A stretch of 13,872 nucleotides of DNA, from positions 1 through 13,872 of the forward strand of contig JBQCIO010000254.1 of assembly GCA_051953655.1 (NCBI GenBank), in the 5' to 3' direction. Each line of letters opens with the position of its first letter. Position 1 is the stretch's first letter. A program made the translations under genes and the position numbers. Of this stretch, positions 1 to 7,243 are shown in pieces. The notes under the pieces are model-generated. The model was not told the origin of the DNA and ran no database searches. It saw only the letters and a list, made by a program, of their open reading frames with translations. This stretch comes from JBQCHF01 sp051953655 (GTDB lineage Bacteria > Actinomycetota > Actinomycetes > Motilibacterales > Motilibacteraceae).

Positions 1-447
1 TCCTCCGGCTCCCTGCAGTGGCCGGTGGCCGGCGGCCTCGTCGGCGGGGTGGGCCCGCGCACCAACCCGGCGACCGGCGGCCTGTCCTGCCACTCCGGCA
101 TCGACATCTCGGCCGGCTACGGGACACCCATCCGCGCGGCCGACGACGGTCAGGTCATCGACGAGTTCTACTCGCCCTGGGACGGCAACGTGACCGTGGT
201 GGCGCACGCCGGCGGCATGGCCACCTGGTACGCCCACCAGTCCTCCCGGGCCGTCGGCGTCGGCGCCTCGGTGAACCAGGGGCAGGTCATCGGCTACGTC
301 GGCGCCACCGGCTTCGCCACCGGCCCGCACCTGCACTTCAACGTGACCGTGAACGGCGTCCTCTACGACCCCATGGGCTGGTTCGGCGGCTCCAAGCGCG
401 CCGTCGCGCCGCTCTGCTCCCCGCCGTACCCGCAGCCGGTCGCCTGA
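1..447 (+). CDS. M23 family (LytM-type) metallopeptidase, 3' part only
   Basis: C-terminal 148 residues of a zinc endopeptidase that should cut cross-linked peptides of peptidoglycan outside the membrane. The frame is open to the window edge and the catalytic domain begins with the typical Trp-Pro-Val entry (residues 7-9 of the visible part), so the true start lies upstream. Zn ligands are visible: His31 and Asp35 (HSGID), and HLH at 110-112; 'YAHQS' and 'GQVIGYVGATG' are also family-typical. Only two cysteines are visible (Cys30, Cys139), which could form a disulfide in an exported protein. The reading frame ends at TGA 445-447 with no domain after the peptidase. Any signal peptide or coiled coil is outside the window. 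Family call is firm; whether it is an active hydrolase or cell-division regulator cannot be told here. Confidence 0.93.
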   Translation, partial: SSGSLQWPVAGGLVGGVGPRTNPATGGLSCHSGIDISAGYGTPIRAADDGQVIDEFYSPWDGNVTVVAHAGGMATWYAHQSSRAVGVGASVNQGQVIGYVGATGFATGPHLHFNVTVNGVLYDPMGWFGGSKRAVAPLCSPPYPQPVA

Positions 448-471
448 CCACCCCGCCTCTGGCGCCAACGA

Positions 472-526
472 TCACGTTCACGTGACCATCGGTCGCCTCC
501 CGCCCTGAACTCACGGCGGAAGCGAC
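472..526. terminator. Candidate bidirectional terminator between convergent genes
   Basis: The 83-nt gap between the peptidase stop and the methyltransferase stop holds two inverted repeats. One is a short palindrome (TCACGT-TC-ACGTGA, 472-485). The other is a longer imperfect hairpin: GTCGC 492-496 pairs with GCGAC 522-526, and CCGCC 500-504 pairs with GGCGG 515-519, around a 10-nt loop. No T-tract follows on either strand, so this would be an actinobacterial U-less hairpin at best. Placement supports termination; function is inferred. Confidence 0.35.
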
Positions 527-530
527 AACG

Positions 531-1535
531 TCAGGTGGGAAGCACGGGCGGCGCGGGCACTCCCACCCCCTGCACCAGCCAGCCGAAGCGGCCCAGCCCG
601 GCCGGGTCGGTCAGCTCGGCGGCCGCCCCGGCCCGCGAGAGCGCGGCGACGTAGGCCCGCGGGTCGCTGCTCGCCAGCGCGATGGGCGGTCGCTCGCCGC
701 TGACCCCGAGGGCGCGCAGCGCAGCTCGCTGCGTGGTGAGCAGCGTCCACGACGCCCCGGCCGCCTCGCCCGCGGCCGCGCAGGCGTCCAGCGCCACGTG
801 CGCGGTGACGTCGCAGCTCCCGTCCGGCACCGGCTCGACCGCCCGGCCGTCGACGTAGCCGGCCAGCGTCCCGGCCGCCCACCGCCCGGCCACCCGCTCG
901 GCGCGGGTGTGCGCGTAGTCCGCCGCCACCGCCAGCGAGCCCGCCAGCCGGCCGACGACCTCGGCCCAGGCCAGATCCCGCGTTCGCCCGACCTCGGCGC
1001 GGTCACCGACCGCGGCGTCCGCGGCCGGCCACCAGCGCTCCAGCCAGGCCGCGTCCTCCCGGCCCGGCCGCGGCCCCGGGCGCGTCTCCCCGGTGCCCGG
1101 GTCCACCAGCTCCACCCGCCACCCGTCCCCTGCCCGGACGGCGACCTCGCAGGGCACGTCGTCCAGCCACTCGTTGGCGACGACGAGGACTCCGAACAGC
1201 CGCTCCGGCAGCTCCTGCGCCCAGGCTGCGGCGGTGACCAGCCCGGACGGCCGGGGCACCACGTCGACCCCCAGCAGCGACAGGTCGGGGTCCACGGCGT
1301 GCACCGCGGCCAGCAGCTCCCCGCGCCCGGCGCCGACGTCGACGACGCCGGTGAGCCCGGCCGCGCGGGCCAGCCGGACCAGCGCCGCGGCCAGCAGGTC
1401 CGGCGCGGCGTGCACCGAGGTGCGGAAGTGCCCGGCCGGCCCCTCCGACCGCCGGTAGAAGCCGCCCGGCCCGTAGAGCGCCTCCTGCACCGCCTCCCGC
1501 CAGGTCGACCAGGACTGCCAGGTCAGCGAGGTCAC
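531..1535 (-). CDS. MidA/NDUFAF7-like SAM-dependent methyltransferase (COG1565)
   Basis: 334-residue class I methyltransferase of the MidA/NDUFAF7 type. The N-terminus has the family entry 'ALYGPGGFY' (19-27) and 'PAGHFRTSVHA' (33-43). SAM motif I is VVDVGAGRGELL (64-75), the acidic strand-2 end is near LLGVD (87-91), and the family signature ANEWLDDVP is at 120-128. Mitochondrial NDUFAF7 methylates an arginine of a complex I subunit; the substrate of actinobacterial homologues is not known to me, so the substrate here is left open. The GTG start (complement of 1533-1535) has no clear Shine-Dalgarno, but a TANNNT box sits 7 nt upstream, which suggests leaderless translation. It is divergent from the DUF2520-panC operon (126-nt gap) and convergent with the M23 gene. 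No nuo gene is nearby. Confidence 0.85.
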   Translation of the reverse strand: MTSLTWQSWSTWREAVQEALYGPGGFYRRSEGPAGHFRTSVHAAPDLLAAALVRLARAAGLTGVVDVGAGRGELLAAVHAVDPDLSLLGVDVVPRPSGLVTAAAWAQELPERLFGVLVVANEWLDDVPCEVAVRAGDGWRVELVDPGTGETRPGPRPGREDAAWLERWWPAADAAVGDRAEVGRTRDLAWAEVVGRLAGSLAVAADYAHTRAERVAGRWAAGTLAGYVDGRAVEPVPDGSCDVTAHVALDACAAAGEAAGASWTLLTTQRAALRALGVSGERPPIALASSDPRAYVAALSRAGAAAELTDPAGLGRFGWLVQGVGVPAPPVLPT

Positions 1536-1542
1536 GGCGCGG

Positions 1543-1548
1543 ACGCTA
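1543..1548 (-). promoter_or_regulatory. Putative -10 box of the MidA-like gene (leaderless)
   Basis: On the minus strand TAGCGT (TANNNT) ends 7 nt before the GTG start, the spacing expected if transcription starts at or next to the start codon. No convincing -35 was found at 16-19 nt. The pattern is seen; promoter activity is inferred. Confidence 0.35.
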
Positions 1549-1603
1549 CCGGCGGGCCGGCCGCCGGGCGGGCGTCAGGGAGAGGCACCAGCAGGGACCT
1601 GCG

Positions 1604-1609
1604 TAGGCT
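1604..1609 (+). promoter_or_regulatory. Putative -10 box of the DUF2520-panC-nadBC-coaX operon
   Basis: TAGGCT (TANNNT) is the best -10 candidate in the 126-nt divergent gap. It would give a start near 1616 and a leader of about 45 nt before ATG 1662. I see no good -35, and the ATG itself has no strong Shine-Dalgarno, so this is tentative. Confidence 0.25.
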
Positions 1610-1661
1610 GTGCCCGCCCTCGTCCGGTACCCGAGCGGACTGGAACGGATCCCGCAGCAGC

Positions 1662-2570
1662 ATGACCAGCACCAACGCGACCGACCGCCCCGCGCGCCTC
1701 GCCGTGGGCGTCCTCGGCGTCGGCCGGGTCGGGGCCGCGCTGGGCGCCGCGCTGGCCCTGGCCGGCCACCACGTGGTCGCCGCCTCCGGGGTCTCCGACG
1801 CCTCTCGCCGCCGGGCCGACGCGCTGCTGCCGGACGTCCCGCTGCTGCCGCCGCCCGACGTCGCCGCCCGCGCCGAGCTGCTGCTGGTCGCCGTCCCGGA
1901 CGACGTCCTCCCCGCGCTGGTCGACGGCCTGGCCACGACCGGCGCGCTGCGCCCCGGCCAGCTGGTCGTGCACACCAGCGGGCGCTACGGGGTGCGGGTG
2001 CTGGACCCGGCCACCGCCGTCGGCTGCCTGCCGCTCGCGCTGCACCCGGTGATGACCTTCACCGGCACCAGCACCGACGTCGCCCGGCTCACCGGGTGCT
2101 CGTTCGGCATCACCGCCCCCGAGCCGCTGCGGCCGGTGGCCGAGGCGCTGGTGGTGGAGATGGGCGGCGAGCCGCAGTGGGTGCACGAGGAGCTGCGCCC
2201 GCTCGACCACGCGGCCCTCGCGCAGGGCGCGAACCACCTGGTCACGCTGGTGGCCGAGTCGATGGATCTCCTACGCCGCGTCGGTGTGGAGGAGCCGGGA
2301 CGCATGCTCGGCCCGCTGCTCGGTGCCGCGCTGGACAACGCGCTGCGCTCCGGCGACCTCGCCCTCACCGGGCCGGTCTCCCGCGGCGACGCCGGTACGG
2401 TCGAGGCGCACGTGCGCGAGCTGGCGGCGGTCTCGCCGCAGTCCGTCGCCGCCTACGTCGCGATGGCGCGGCTCACAGCGGTGCGCGCTCTGGCCGCCGG
2501 CCGGTTGCGGCCGGAGGCGGCCGAGGCGCTGCTCGACGTGCTCGCGGACACGAACCGGGAGGGGAGCTGA
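1662..2570 (+). CDS. Rossmann-fold + DUF2520 domain protein (COG5495), first gene of pantothenate/NAD operon
   Basis: 302-residue NAD(P)-binding protein. The N-terminal Rossmann domain has GVGRVG at 19-24, followed by helix-rich alternation typical of the 6-phosphogluconate dehydrogenase-like superfamily. The middle carries 'ALHPVMTFTG' (His128-Pro129), and the C-terminal DUF2520 part carries 'LDHAALAQGANHLVTL' (Asp182, Asn191, His192), positions where this superfamily has substrate-binding residues. The two-domain build resembles ketopantoate reductase (PanE), and the gene sits 1 nt before panC, so a ketopantoate reductase or related dehydrogenase role is attractive. It is inference, as no activity is established for the family as far as I know. 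The equivalent gene precedes panC in M. tuberculosis (Rv3603c, from memory). ATG 1662 was chosen because the Rossmann strand starts about 12 residues later. Confidence 0.88.
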   Translation: MTSTNATDRPARLAVGVLGVGRVGAALGAALALAGHHVVAASGVSDASRRRADALLPDVPLLPPPDVAARAELLLVAVPDDVLPALVDGLATTGALRPGQLVVHTSGRYGVRVLDPATAVGCLPLALHPVMTFTGTSTDVARLTGCSFGITAPEPLRPVAEALVVEMGGEPQWVHEELRPLDHAALAQGANHLVTLVAESMDLLRRVGVEEPGRMLGPLLGAALDNALRSGDLALTGPVSRGDAGTVEAHVRELAAVSPQSVAAYVAMARLTAVRALAAGRLRPEAAEALLDVLADTNREGS

Positions 2571-2571
2571 C

Positions 2572-3426
2572 ATGGCGGCACCACGGGTGGCGCGCACCCG
2601 CGAGGAGCTGCGGGCGCTGCGCGATGCCGCACCCGGCGAGGTCGCGGTCGTCATGACCATGGGGGCGCTGCACGAGGGGCACGCCCAGCTGGTGCGCGAG
2701 GCGCGCCGGCGTGCGGCCACCGTCGTCGTCACCATCTTCCTGAACCCGCTGCAGTTCGCCGCCGGCGAGGACCTCTCCCGCTACCCCCGGACCTTCGAGT
2801 CCGACCTGGCGCTGTGCACGCGCGAGGGCGTCGACATCGTGTTCGCGCCCACGCCCGACGTCGTCTACCCCGAGGGCGACCCCCTGGTGCGGGTGGCCGC
2901 GGGCCCGCTGGGCGACGTCCTGGAGGGCGAGCACCGCCCCGGCCACTTCGACGGCGTGCTCACCGTGGTGCTCAAGCTGTTCCACCTGGTGCGTCCCGAC
3001 GTCGCCTACTTCGGCCAGAAGGACGCCCAGCAGCTGCTGCTCATCCGCCGGATGGCACGCGACCTCGACGTCGGCGTGGAGGTCGTCGCGGTGCCGACCG
3101 TGCGCGAGGACGACGGCCTGGCCCTGTCCAGTCGCAACACCTACCTGTCGTCGGAGGACCACCGGGTGGCCCTTGCACTTTCCCGCGCCCTGAACGCCGG
3201 CTCCGACGCTGCGTCGGAGGGGGCGGAGGCGGTGCGCAAGGCGGCTCAGGCCGTGCTCGACGAAGAGCCCGGGGTGCACGTCGACTACCTCGCGCTCGCC
3301 GACGCCGAGACCCTCGCCCCGGTGCCGGCTGACCACGGCGGTCCGGCGCTGCTGCTGGTGGCCGCGCGGGTGGGCAGCACCCGCCTCATCGACAACCTGC
3401 CGCTCGTGATCGGGACGGTGGCGTGA
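2572..3426 (+). CDS. panC: Pantothenate synthetase (pantoate--beta-alanine ligase)
   Basis: 284-residue cytosolic ligase that joins pantoate and beta-alanine with ATP (via pantoyl-adenylate), the last step to pantothenate. Motifs in order: MTMGALHEGH (28-37, the HxGH ATP motif with His34/His37), 'NPLQF', 'RPGHFDGVLTVVLKLF', FGQKDAQQ (147-154), and SSRN (186-189, the KMSKS-equivalent region). Length fits the family. GGGGAG at 2561-2566 lies 5 nt before ATG 2572 as Shine-Dalgarno, inside the end of the preceding gene; the stop-to-start gap is 1 nt. panD, which follows panC in mycobacteria, is absent here, so beta-alanine must be supplied by a gene elsewhere. There is no sign of degradation. Confidence 0.97.
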   Translation: MAAPRVARTREELRALRDAAPGEVAVVMTMGALHEGHAQLVREARRRAATVVVTIFLNPLQFAAGEDLSRYPRTFESDLALCTREGVDIVFAPTPDVVYPEGDPLVRVAAGPLGDVLEGEHRPGHFDGVLTVVLKLFHLVRPDVAYFGQKDAQQLLLIRRMARDLDVGVEVVAVPTVREDDGLALSSRNTYLSSEDHRVALALSRALNAGSDAASEGAEAVRKAAQAVLDEEPGVHVDYLALADAETLAPVPADHGGPALLLVAARVGSTRLIDNLPLVIGTVA

Positions 3427-5075
3427 GCGGCGTCGTCTCGCGCCTGGCTGCTCCCGCGCCCGGCTGGGAGCAGCGGGCGGACGTCGTCGTGATCGGCTCG
3501 GGCATCGCCGGCCTCACCACCGCGCTGCGCGCCCGGGCCGCGGGCCTGACCGTCGTCCTGGTCACCAAGACCTACCTCGACGCCGGCTCCACCCGCTGGG
3601 CCCAGGGCGGCATCGCCGCCGCGCTGGCGCCGGACGACAGCCCCGAGGAGCACCTGCGCGATACTTTGGTCGCCGGCGTGGGCCTGTGTCGCGAGGACGC
3701 GGTGCGGGTGCTGGTGACCGAGGGCCCGGCGCGGGTGCGCGAGCTGATCGAGCTGGGGGCCGCCTTCGACCGCACGCCCAGCGGGCAGATCGCGCTCACC
3801 CGCGAGGGCGGCCACCCCCGGGACCGGATCGCGCACGCCGGCGGCGACGCCACCGGGCTGGAGATCGAGCGCTCGCTCATCGCCGCGGTGAACCGCGACC
3901 CGGGCGTGGAGGTCATCGAGCACGCCCTGGTGCTGGACCTGCTGCTCAGCCCCGAGGGCCGGGCCTGCGGCGTCACCCTGCACGTCATCGGCGAGGGCCA
4001 GCGGGACGGCGTCGGCGCGATCCTCGGGCGCGCTGTCGTGCTGGCCACCGGCGGCCTGGGTCAGGTCTTCTCCTCCACCACGAACCCCTCCGTCTCCACC
4101 GGCGACGGCGTGGCGCTCGCTCTGCGGGCGGGGGCGGTCGTCACCGACCTGGAGTTCGTGCAGTTCCACCCGACCGTGCTGTGGCTCGGCGGCTCCTCGC
4201 GGGGCCAGCAGCCGCTGGTCTCCGAGGCGGTGCGCGGCGAAGGTGCCGTGCTCGTCGACGACGCCGGCACCCGCTTCATGCAGGGCCAGCACGAGCTGGC
4301 CGACCTCGCGCCGCGCGACGTGGTCGCCAAGGCGATCGTGCGGCGGATGCGCGAGACCGGCGCCGAGCACGTGTGGCTGGACGCCCGGCACTTCGGCGAG
4401 GAGAAGTGGCGGCACCGCTTCCCGACCATCCTCGCCTCCTGCCGCGAGCACGGCATCGACCCGGTCACCGACCTGATCCCGGTCGCGCCCGCCTGCCACT
4501 ACGCCTCCGGCGGGGTGCGCACCGACCTGTCCGGCCGCACCAGCGTGCCGGGCCTCTACGCCTGCGGCGAGGTCGCGTGCACCGGTGTCCACGGGGCGAA
4601 CCGCCTGGCCAGCAACAGCCTTCTCGAGGGCCTGGTCTTCGCGCACCGGATCGGCGACGACCTCGCGCTGCGGCTCGCGGGGGAGCGCGGGGCGAGCTGG
4701 CCGCAGGCCGACCCGGCCGACGACGACCGCGTCCCGTCCCTGCTGCAGCCCTCGGTCCGCACGGCGCTGCAGCGCGCGATGACCTCCGGCGCCGGGGTGC
4801 TGCGCTCGGACACCTCGTTGAAGGCGGCCGCCGACGCCCTCGCCGGCGTGGCCGCGCTCGGCACCGGCGCCCCGGGCATCGAGGCATGGGAGGCCACCAA
4901 CCTGCACACGGTGGCCACCGCGCTGGTGCAGGCGGCCGCGCAGCGCGAGGAGACCCGCGGGTCGCACTGGCGCGAGGACTTCCCCGAGCGCGACGACGAC
5001 CGGTTCGCCGGTCACCTGCTGACCCGGCTCGTCGGCGACGAGCTCGTCACCGCCTACTCGGGAGGGACCGCCTGA
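3423..5075 (+). CDS. nadB: L-aspartate oxidase
   Basis: 550-residue FAD flavoprotein that oxidises L-aspartate to iminoaspartate, first step of de novo NAD synthesis. FAD-binding GSGIAG at 25-30; STRWAQGGIAAA at 56-67; EFVQFHP with His249; the region 'FMQGQHELADLAPRDVVAKAI'; 'ACHYASGGV'; and HGANRLASNSLLE at 390-402, the succinate-dehydrogenase/fumarate-reductase-superfamily C-terminal FAD contact. The GTG start at 3423 overlaps the panC stop by 4 nt (GTGA), which implies translational coupling; its own Shine-Dalgarno is weak. The iminoaspartate product is unstable and needs quinolinate synthase NadA, which is not in this window although nadC follows directly. Length and all main motifs are intact. 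Confidence 0.97.
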   Translation: MSGVVSRLAAPAPGWEQRADVVVIGSGIAGLTTALRARAAGLTVVLVTKTYLDAGSTRWAQGGIAAALAPDDSPEEHLRDTLVAGVGLCREDAVRVLVTEGPARVRELIELGAAFDRTPSGQIALTREGGHPRDRIAHAGGDATGLEIERSLIAAVNRDPGVEVIEHALVLDLLLSPEGRACGVTLHVIGEGQRDGVGAILGRAVVLATGGLGQVFSSTTNPSVSTGDGVALALRAGAVVTDLEFVQFHPTVLWLGGSSRGQQPLVSEAVRGEGAVLVDDAGTRFMQGQHELADLAPRDVVAKAIVRRMRETGAEHVWLDARHFGEEKWRHRFPTILASCREHGIDPVTDLIPVAPACHYASGGVRTDLSGRTSVPGLYACGEVACTGVHGANRLASNSLLEGLVFAHRIGDDLALRLAGERGASWPQADPADDDRVPSLLQPSVRTALQRAMTSGAGVLRSDTSLKAAADALAGVAALGTGAPGIEAWEATNLHTVATALVQAAAQREETRGSHWREDFPERDDDRFAGHLLTRLVGDELVTAYSGGTA

Positions 5076-5116
5076 TGGAGAGCGTCAGCACGAGGGGAGC
5101 CTTCGATGCTCGGTGA
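5075..5116 (+). other. 13-codon mini-ORF bridging nadB and nadC
   Basis: An ATG overlaps the nadB stop by one base (TGATG, 5073-5077). It opens 13 codons ending at TGA 5114-5116, eight bases inside nadC. It contains the nadC Shine-Dalgarno (AGGGGAG), so a ribosome reading it would end on the nadC start region. It may be a coupling device or chance; a functional peptide is unlikely. Confidence 0.2.
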
Positions 5117-5996
5117 GACGAGCACCCGCCTGCTCACGGAGGCCGGACTGGACCCGCTGGCGGTGGAGGAGCTGGTCCGCCGGGCGATCGAGGAGGACCT
5201 CGACGGCGGCGTCGACGTGACCAGCGTGGCCACCGTGCCCTTCGACGCCGAGGCGGTGGCGGACTTCGTCGCCCGCACGGACGGCATCGTGGCCGGGCTG
5301 GCCGTCGCCGCGGTGGTCCTCGACGTCAGCACCGACGACGCGGTCGACATCGAGGTCCACGTCTCCGACGGAGCGTCGGTGAAGCGCGGTGACGTCTTGA
5401 TGACGGCCACCGCTGGGACCCGCGGGCTGCTCACCGGCGAGCGGACGGCGCTCAACCTGCTCGGCCGGCTCTCCGGTGTCGCCACGCTCACCCGGCGGTG
5501 GGTCGACGCCGTGGAGGGGACCGGGGCGGCGGTGCGCGACACCCGCAAGACGACTCCGGGCCTTCGGGCGCTGGAGAAGTACGCGGTGCGTTGCGGCGGC
5601 GGGGTGAACCACCGGATGTCGCTGTCCGACGCCGCGCTGGTCAAGGACAACCACTTGCTCGCCGCCGGCGGGATCGTCGCGGCCTTCCAGGCCGTGCGCG
5701 GCACGTTCCCCGGCCTCCCGGTCGAGGTCGAGTGCGACACCCTCGAGCAGGTGGCCGCCGCCGTCGACGCCGGAGCGGACCTGGTGCTGCTGGACAACAT
5801 GGGCGTCGACGACCTCCGACGGGCCGTAGGAATCGTGAACGGACGGGCCCGGCTGGAGGCCAGCGGCGGTCTCACGCTCGAGAGCGCCCGCGCCGTCGCC
5901 GAGACCGGCGTCGACTACCTCGCTGTCGGCGCGCTCACCCACAGCGCACCCGTGCTGGACATCGGCCTGGACCTGCGCGCCAAGGAGAGTGCGTAG
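5106..5996 (+). CDS. nadC: Nicotinate-nucleotide diphosphorylase (carboxylating), quinolinate phosphoribosyltransferase
   Basis: 296-residue type II phosphoribosyltransferase converting quinolinate + PRPP to nicotinate mononucleotide, CO2 and PPi. Visible active-site motifs: ERTALNLL (Glu112-Arg113), DTRKTTPG (Asp145, Arg147, Lys148), GGGVNHR (164-170, His169/Arg170), VKDNH, the acidic strand 'VEVECD', LDNM (229-232) and the late 'EASGG'. Together these cover the known quinolinate and PRPP contacts. ATG 5106 is preceded by AGGGGAG with good spacing. It lies 30 nt after nadB and 2 nt before coaX, inside the same operon. Length is normal for the family. It depends on a nadA product encoded elsewhere. 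Confidence 0.97.
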   Translation: MLGETSTRLLTEAGLDPLAVEELVRRAIEEDLDGGVDVTSVATVPFDAEAVADFVARTDGIVAGLAVAAVVLDVSTDDAVDIEVHVSDGASVKRGDVLMTATAGTRGLLTGERTALNLLGRLSGVATLTRRWVDAVEGTGAAVRDTRKTTPGLRALEKYAVRCGGGVNHRMSLSDAALVKDNHLLAAGGIVAAFQAVRGTFPGLPVEVECDTLEQVAAAVDAGADLVLLDNMGVDDLRRAVGIVNGRARLEASGGLTLESARAVAETGVDYLAVGALTHSAPVLDIGLDLRAKESA

Positions 5997-5998
5997 CC

Positions 5999-6784
5999 GT
6001 GCTGCTCGCCATCGACGTCGGCAACACCCACACCGTGCTCGGCCTGTTCGACGGCGAGGAGGTCGTCGAGCACTGGCGCATCGCCACCGACTCGCGCCGC
6101 ACCGCCGACGAGCTCGCGGTCGTGCTGCGCGGGCTGCTCGACCAGTTCCCCGCGCCCGGTGGGGCGAGCGTGGACGGCATCGTGGTCTGCTCCACCGTGC
6201 CCGCGGTGCTGCACGAGATGCGCGACATGTGCCGGCGCTACTACGGCGACGTCCCCGCGGTGGTCGTCGAGCCCGGGGTGCGCACGGGGGTGCCGGTGCT
6301 GACCGACAACCCCAAGGAGGTCGGCACCGACCGGATCGTGAACGCCCTGGCCGCCGCGCACCTGTTCGGCGGCCCGGCGATCGTCGTCGACTTCGGCACC
6401 GCCACCACCTTCGACGCGGTGTCCGCCAAGGGCGAGTACCTCGGCGGGGCGATCGCCCCCGGCATCGAGATCTCGGTGGAGGCGCTGGGATCCCGCGGCG
6501 CGCAGCTGCGGAAGGTCGAGATCGTGCGCCCGCGCTCGGTCATCGGCAAGAACACGGTGGAGGCCCTGCAGAGCGGCATCCTCTTCGGCTTCGCCGGCCA
6601 GGTCGACGGCGTCGTCGCCCGGATGGCCGCCGAGCTGGCCGAGAACCCCGACGACGTCACCGTGGTGGCCACCGGCGGCCTGGCCCCGCTGGTGCTCGAG
6701 GAGTCGGCGACCATCGACGTCCACGACCCGTGGCTCACGCTGGTGGGGCTGCGGCTGGTGTTCGAGCGGAACGCGCTGGCCTAG
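5999..6784 (+). CDS. coaX: Type III pantothenate kinase
   Basis: 261-residue ASKHA-fold kinase that phosphorylates pantothenate, the committed step to CoA. Type III is not feedback-inhibited by CoA in characterised members and needs a monovalent cation. Motifs: DVGNTHTVLG (Asp6, phosphate-1 loop), PKEVGTDR (105-112, with the GxDR pantothenate-binding element), and VDFGTATTFD (Asp131 and GTA). GTG 5999 is the only start that keeps the N-terminal LLAIDVGN strand at the very beginning as in homologues. AAGGAG at 5982-5987 lies inside the end of nadC. Last gene of the operon; together with panC it brackets nadBC. Actinobacteria often also carry a type I kinase (CoaA), which cannot be judged here. 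Confidence 0.96.
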   Translation: MLLAIDVGNTHTVLGLFDGEEVVEHWRIATDSRRTADELAVVLRGLLDQFPAPGGASVDGIVVCSTVPAVLHEMRDMCRRYYGDVPAVVVEPGVRTGVPVLTDNPKEVGTDRIVNALAAAHLFGGPAIVVDFGTATTFDAVSAKGEYLGGAIAPGIEISVEALGSRGAQLRKVEIVRPRSVIGKNTVEALQSGILFGFAGQVDGVVARMAAELAENPDDVTVVATGGLAPLVLEESATIDVHDPWLTLVGLRLVFERNALA

Positions 6785-6801
6785 TCGTACCCGGTTCTGC
6801 G

Positions 6802-6865
6802 CGGATCTTGAGACCGAAAAGGTCCACTTCACGCTCAGACCGGCGGCCGGACGCATCAAGATCCG
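6802..6865. repeat. Nested inverted repeat in the coaX/STAS convergent gap
   Basis: A perfect 10-bp inverted repeat (CGGATCTTGA 6802-6811, TCAAGATCCG 6856-6865) encloses two smaller hairpins: GACC-GAAAA-GGTC (6812-6824) and CCGG-CGG-CCGG (6840-6850). The first inner hairpin abuts the outer arm. Folded, this would be a three-way-junction-like element. It lies 17 nt after coaX and 57 nt after the STAS gene's end, so a bidirectional terminator or a dispersed REP-like palindrome are both possible. The rest of 6785-6922 shows nothing else. Confidence 0.5.
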
Positions 6866-6922
6866 AACGCGGTCGGCCGCCGTCGCTGCGCCGTTCGCCC
6901 TCGTCGCCGCTCATCCGCACCC

Positions 6923-7243
6923 TCAGGCCGGCGCGACCCTCCGCGCCCTCAGCACGGCGCCCTCACCGGTCACCTCGAGCAGCCGCCGCACCGCCGGCGG
7001 GACGTCGACGAACCGGATCGGGAGCGCCCGCTCGGTGCAGTCCTGGGCGAGTCCGACGACGAACGCCGCGCCGACGGAGTCGATGAAGGTGACGGCGTCG
7101 AGGTCGACCGCCACCCGGGAGCAGCGCATGGCCGCCACCTCGTCCCGAGCGGCGACCAGGCGGGGTTCGAGGACCAGGTCGACCTCGCCGAACAGCCGCA
7201 CGACGGCCTGGGTGCCGACGCGCGTCACGGTGACGTCGCCCAC
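6923..7243 (-). CDS. STAS-domain protein, anti-anti-sigma-factor type
   Basis: 106-residue single STAS domain of the SpoIIAA/RsbV type. These proteins bind an anti-sigma kinase and are switched by Ser phosphorylation. Strand 'VVRLFGEVDL' (14-23), then the conserved helix-1 entry 'VTFIDSVGAAFVVGL' with the phospho-acceptor position Ser56 preceded by Asp55 (canonical D-S). The GTG start (complement of 7241-7243) was chosen because GGAGG lies 4 nt before it on the minus strand and the STAS fold begins at once; an upstream ATG in frame would add a Pro/Gly-rich leader. No partner RsbW-like kinase or sigma factor is adjacent. It is divergent from lysX and convergent with coaX. Anti-anti-sigma function is inferred from the family; a different STAS regulatory role is possible. 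Confidence 0.85.
   Translation of the reverse strand: MGDVTVTRVGTQAVVRLFGEVDLVLEPRLVAARDEVAAMRCSRVAVDLDAVTFIDSVGAAFVVGLAQDCTERALPIRFVDVPPAVRRLLEVTGEGAVLRARRVAPA

Noticed and set aside
3285..5015. Long minus-strand frame opposite nadB
   Set aside because: Antisense to an intact nadB; no motif, Gly/Arg/His/Gln-rich shadow composition.
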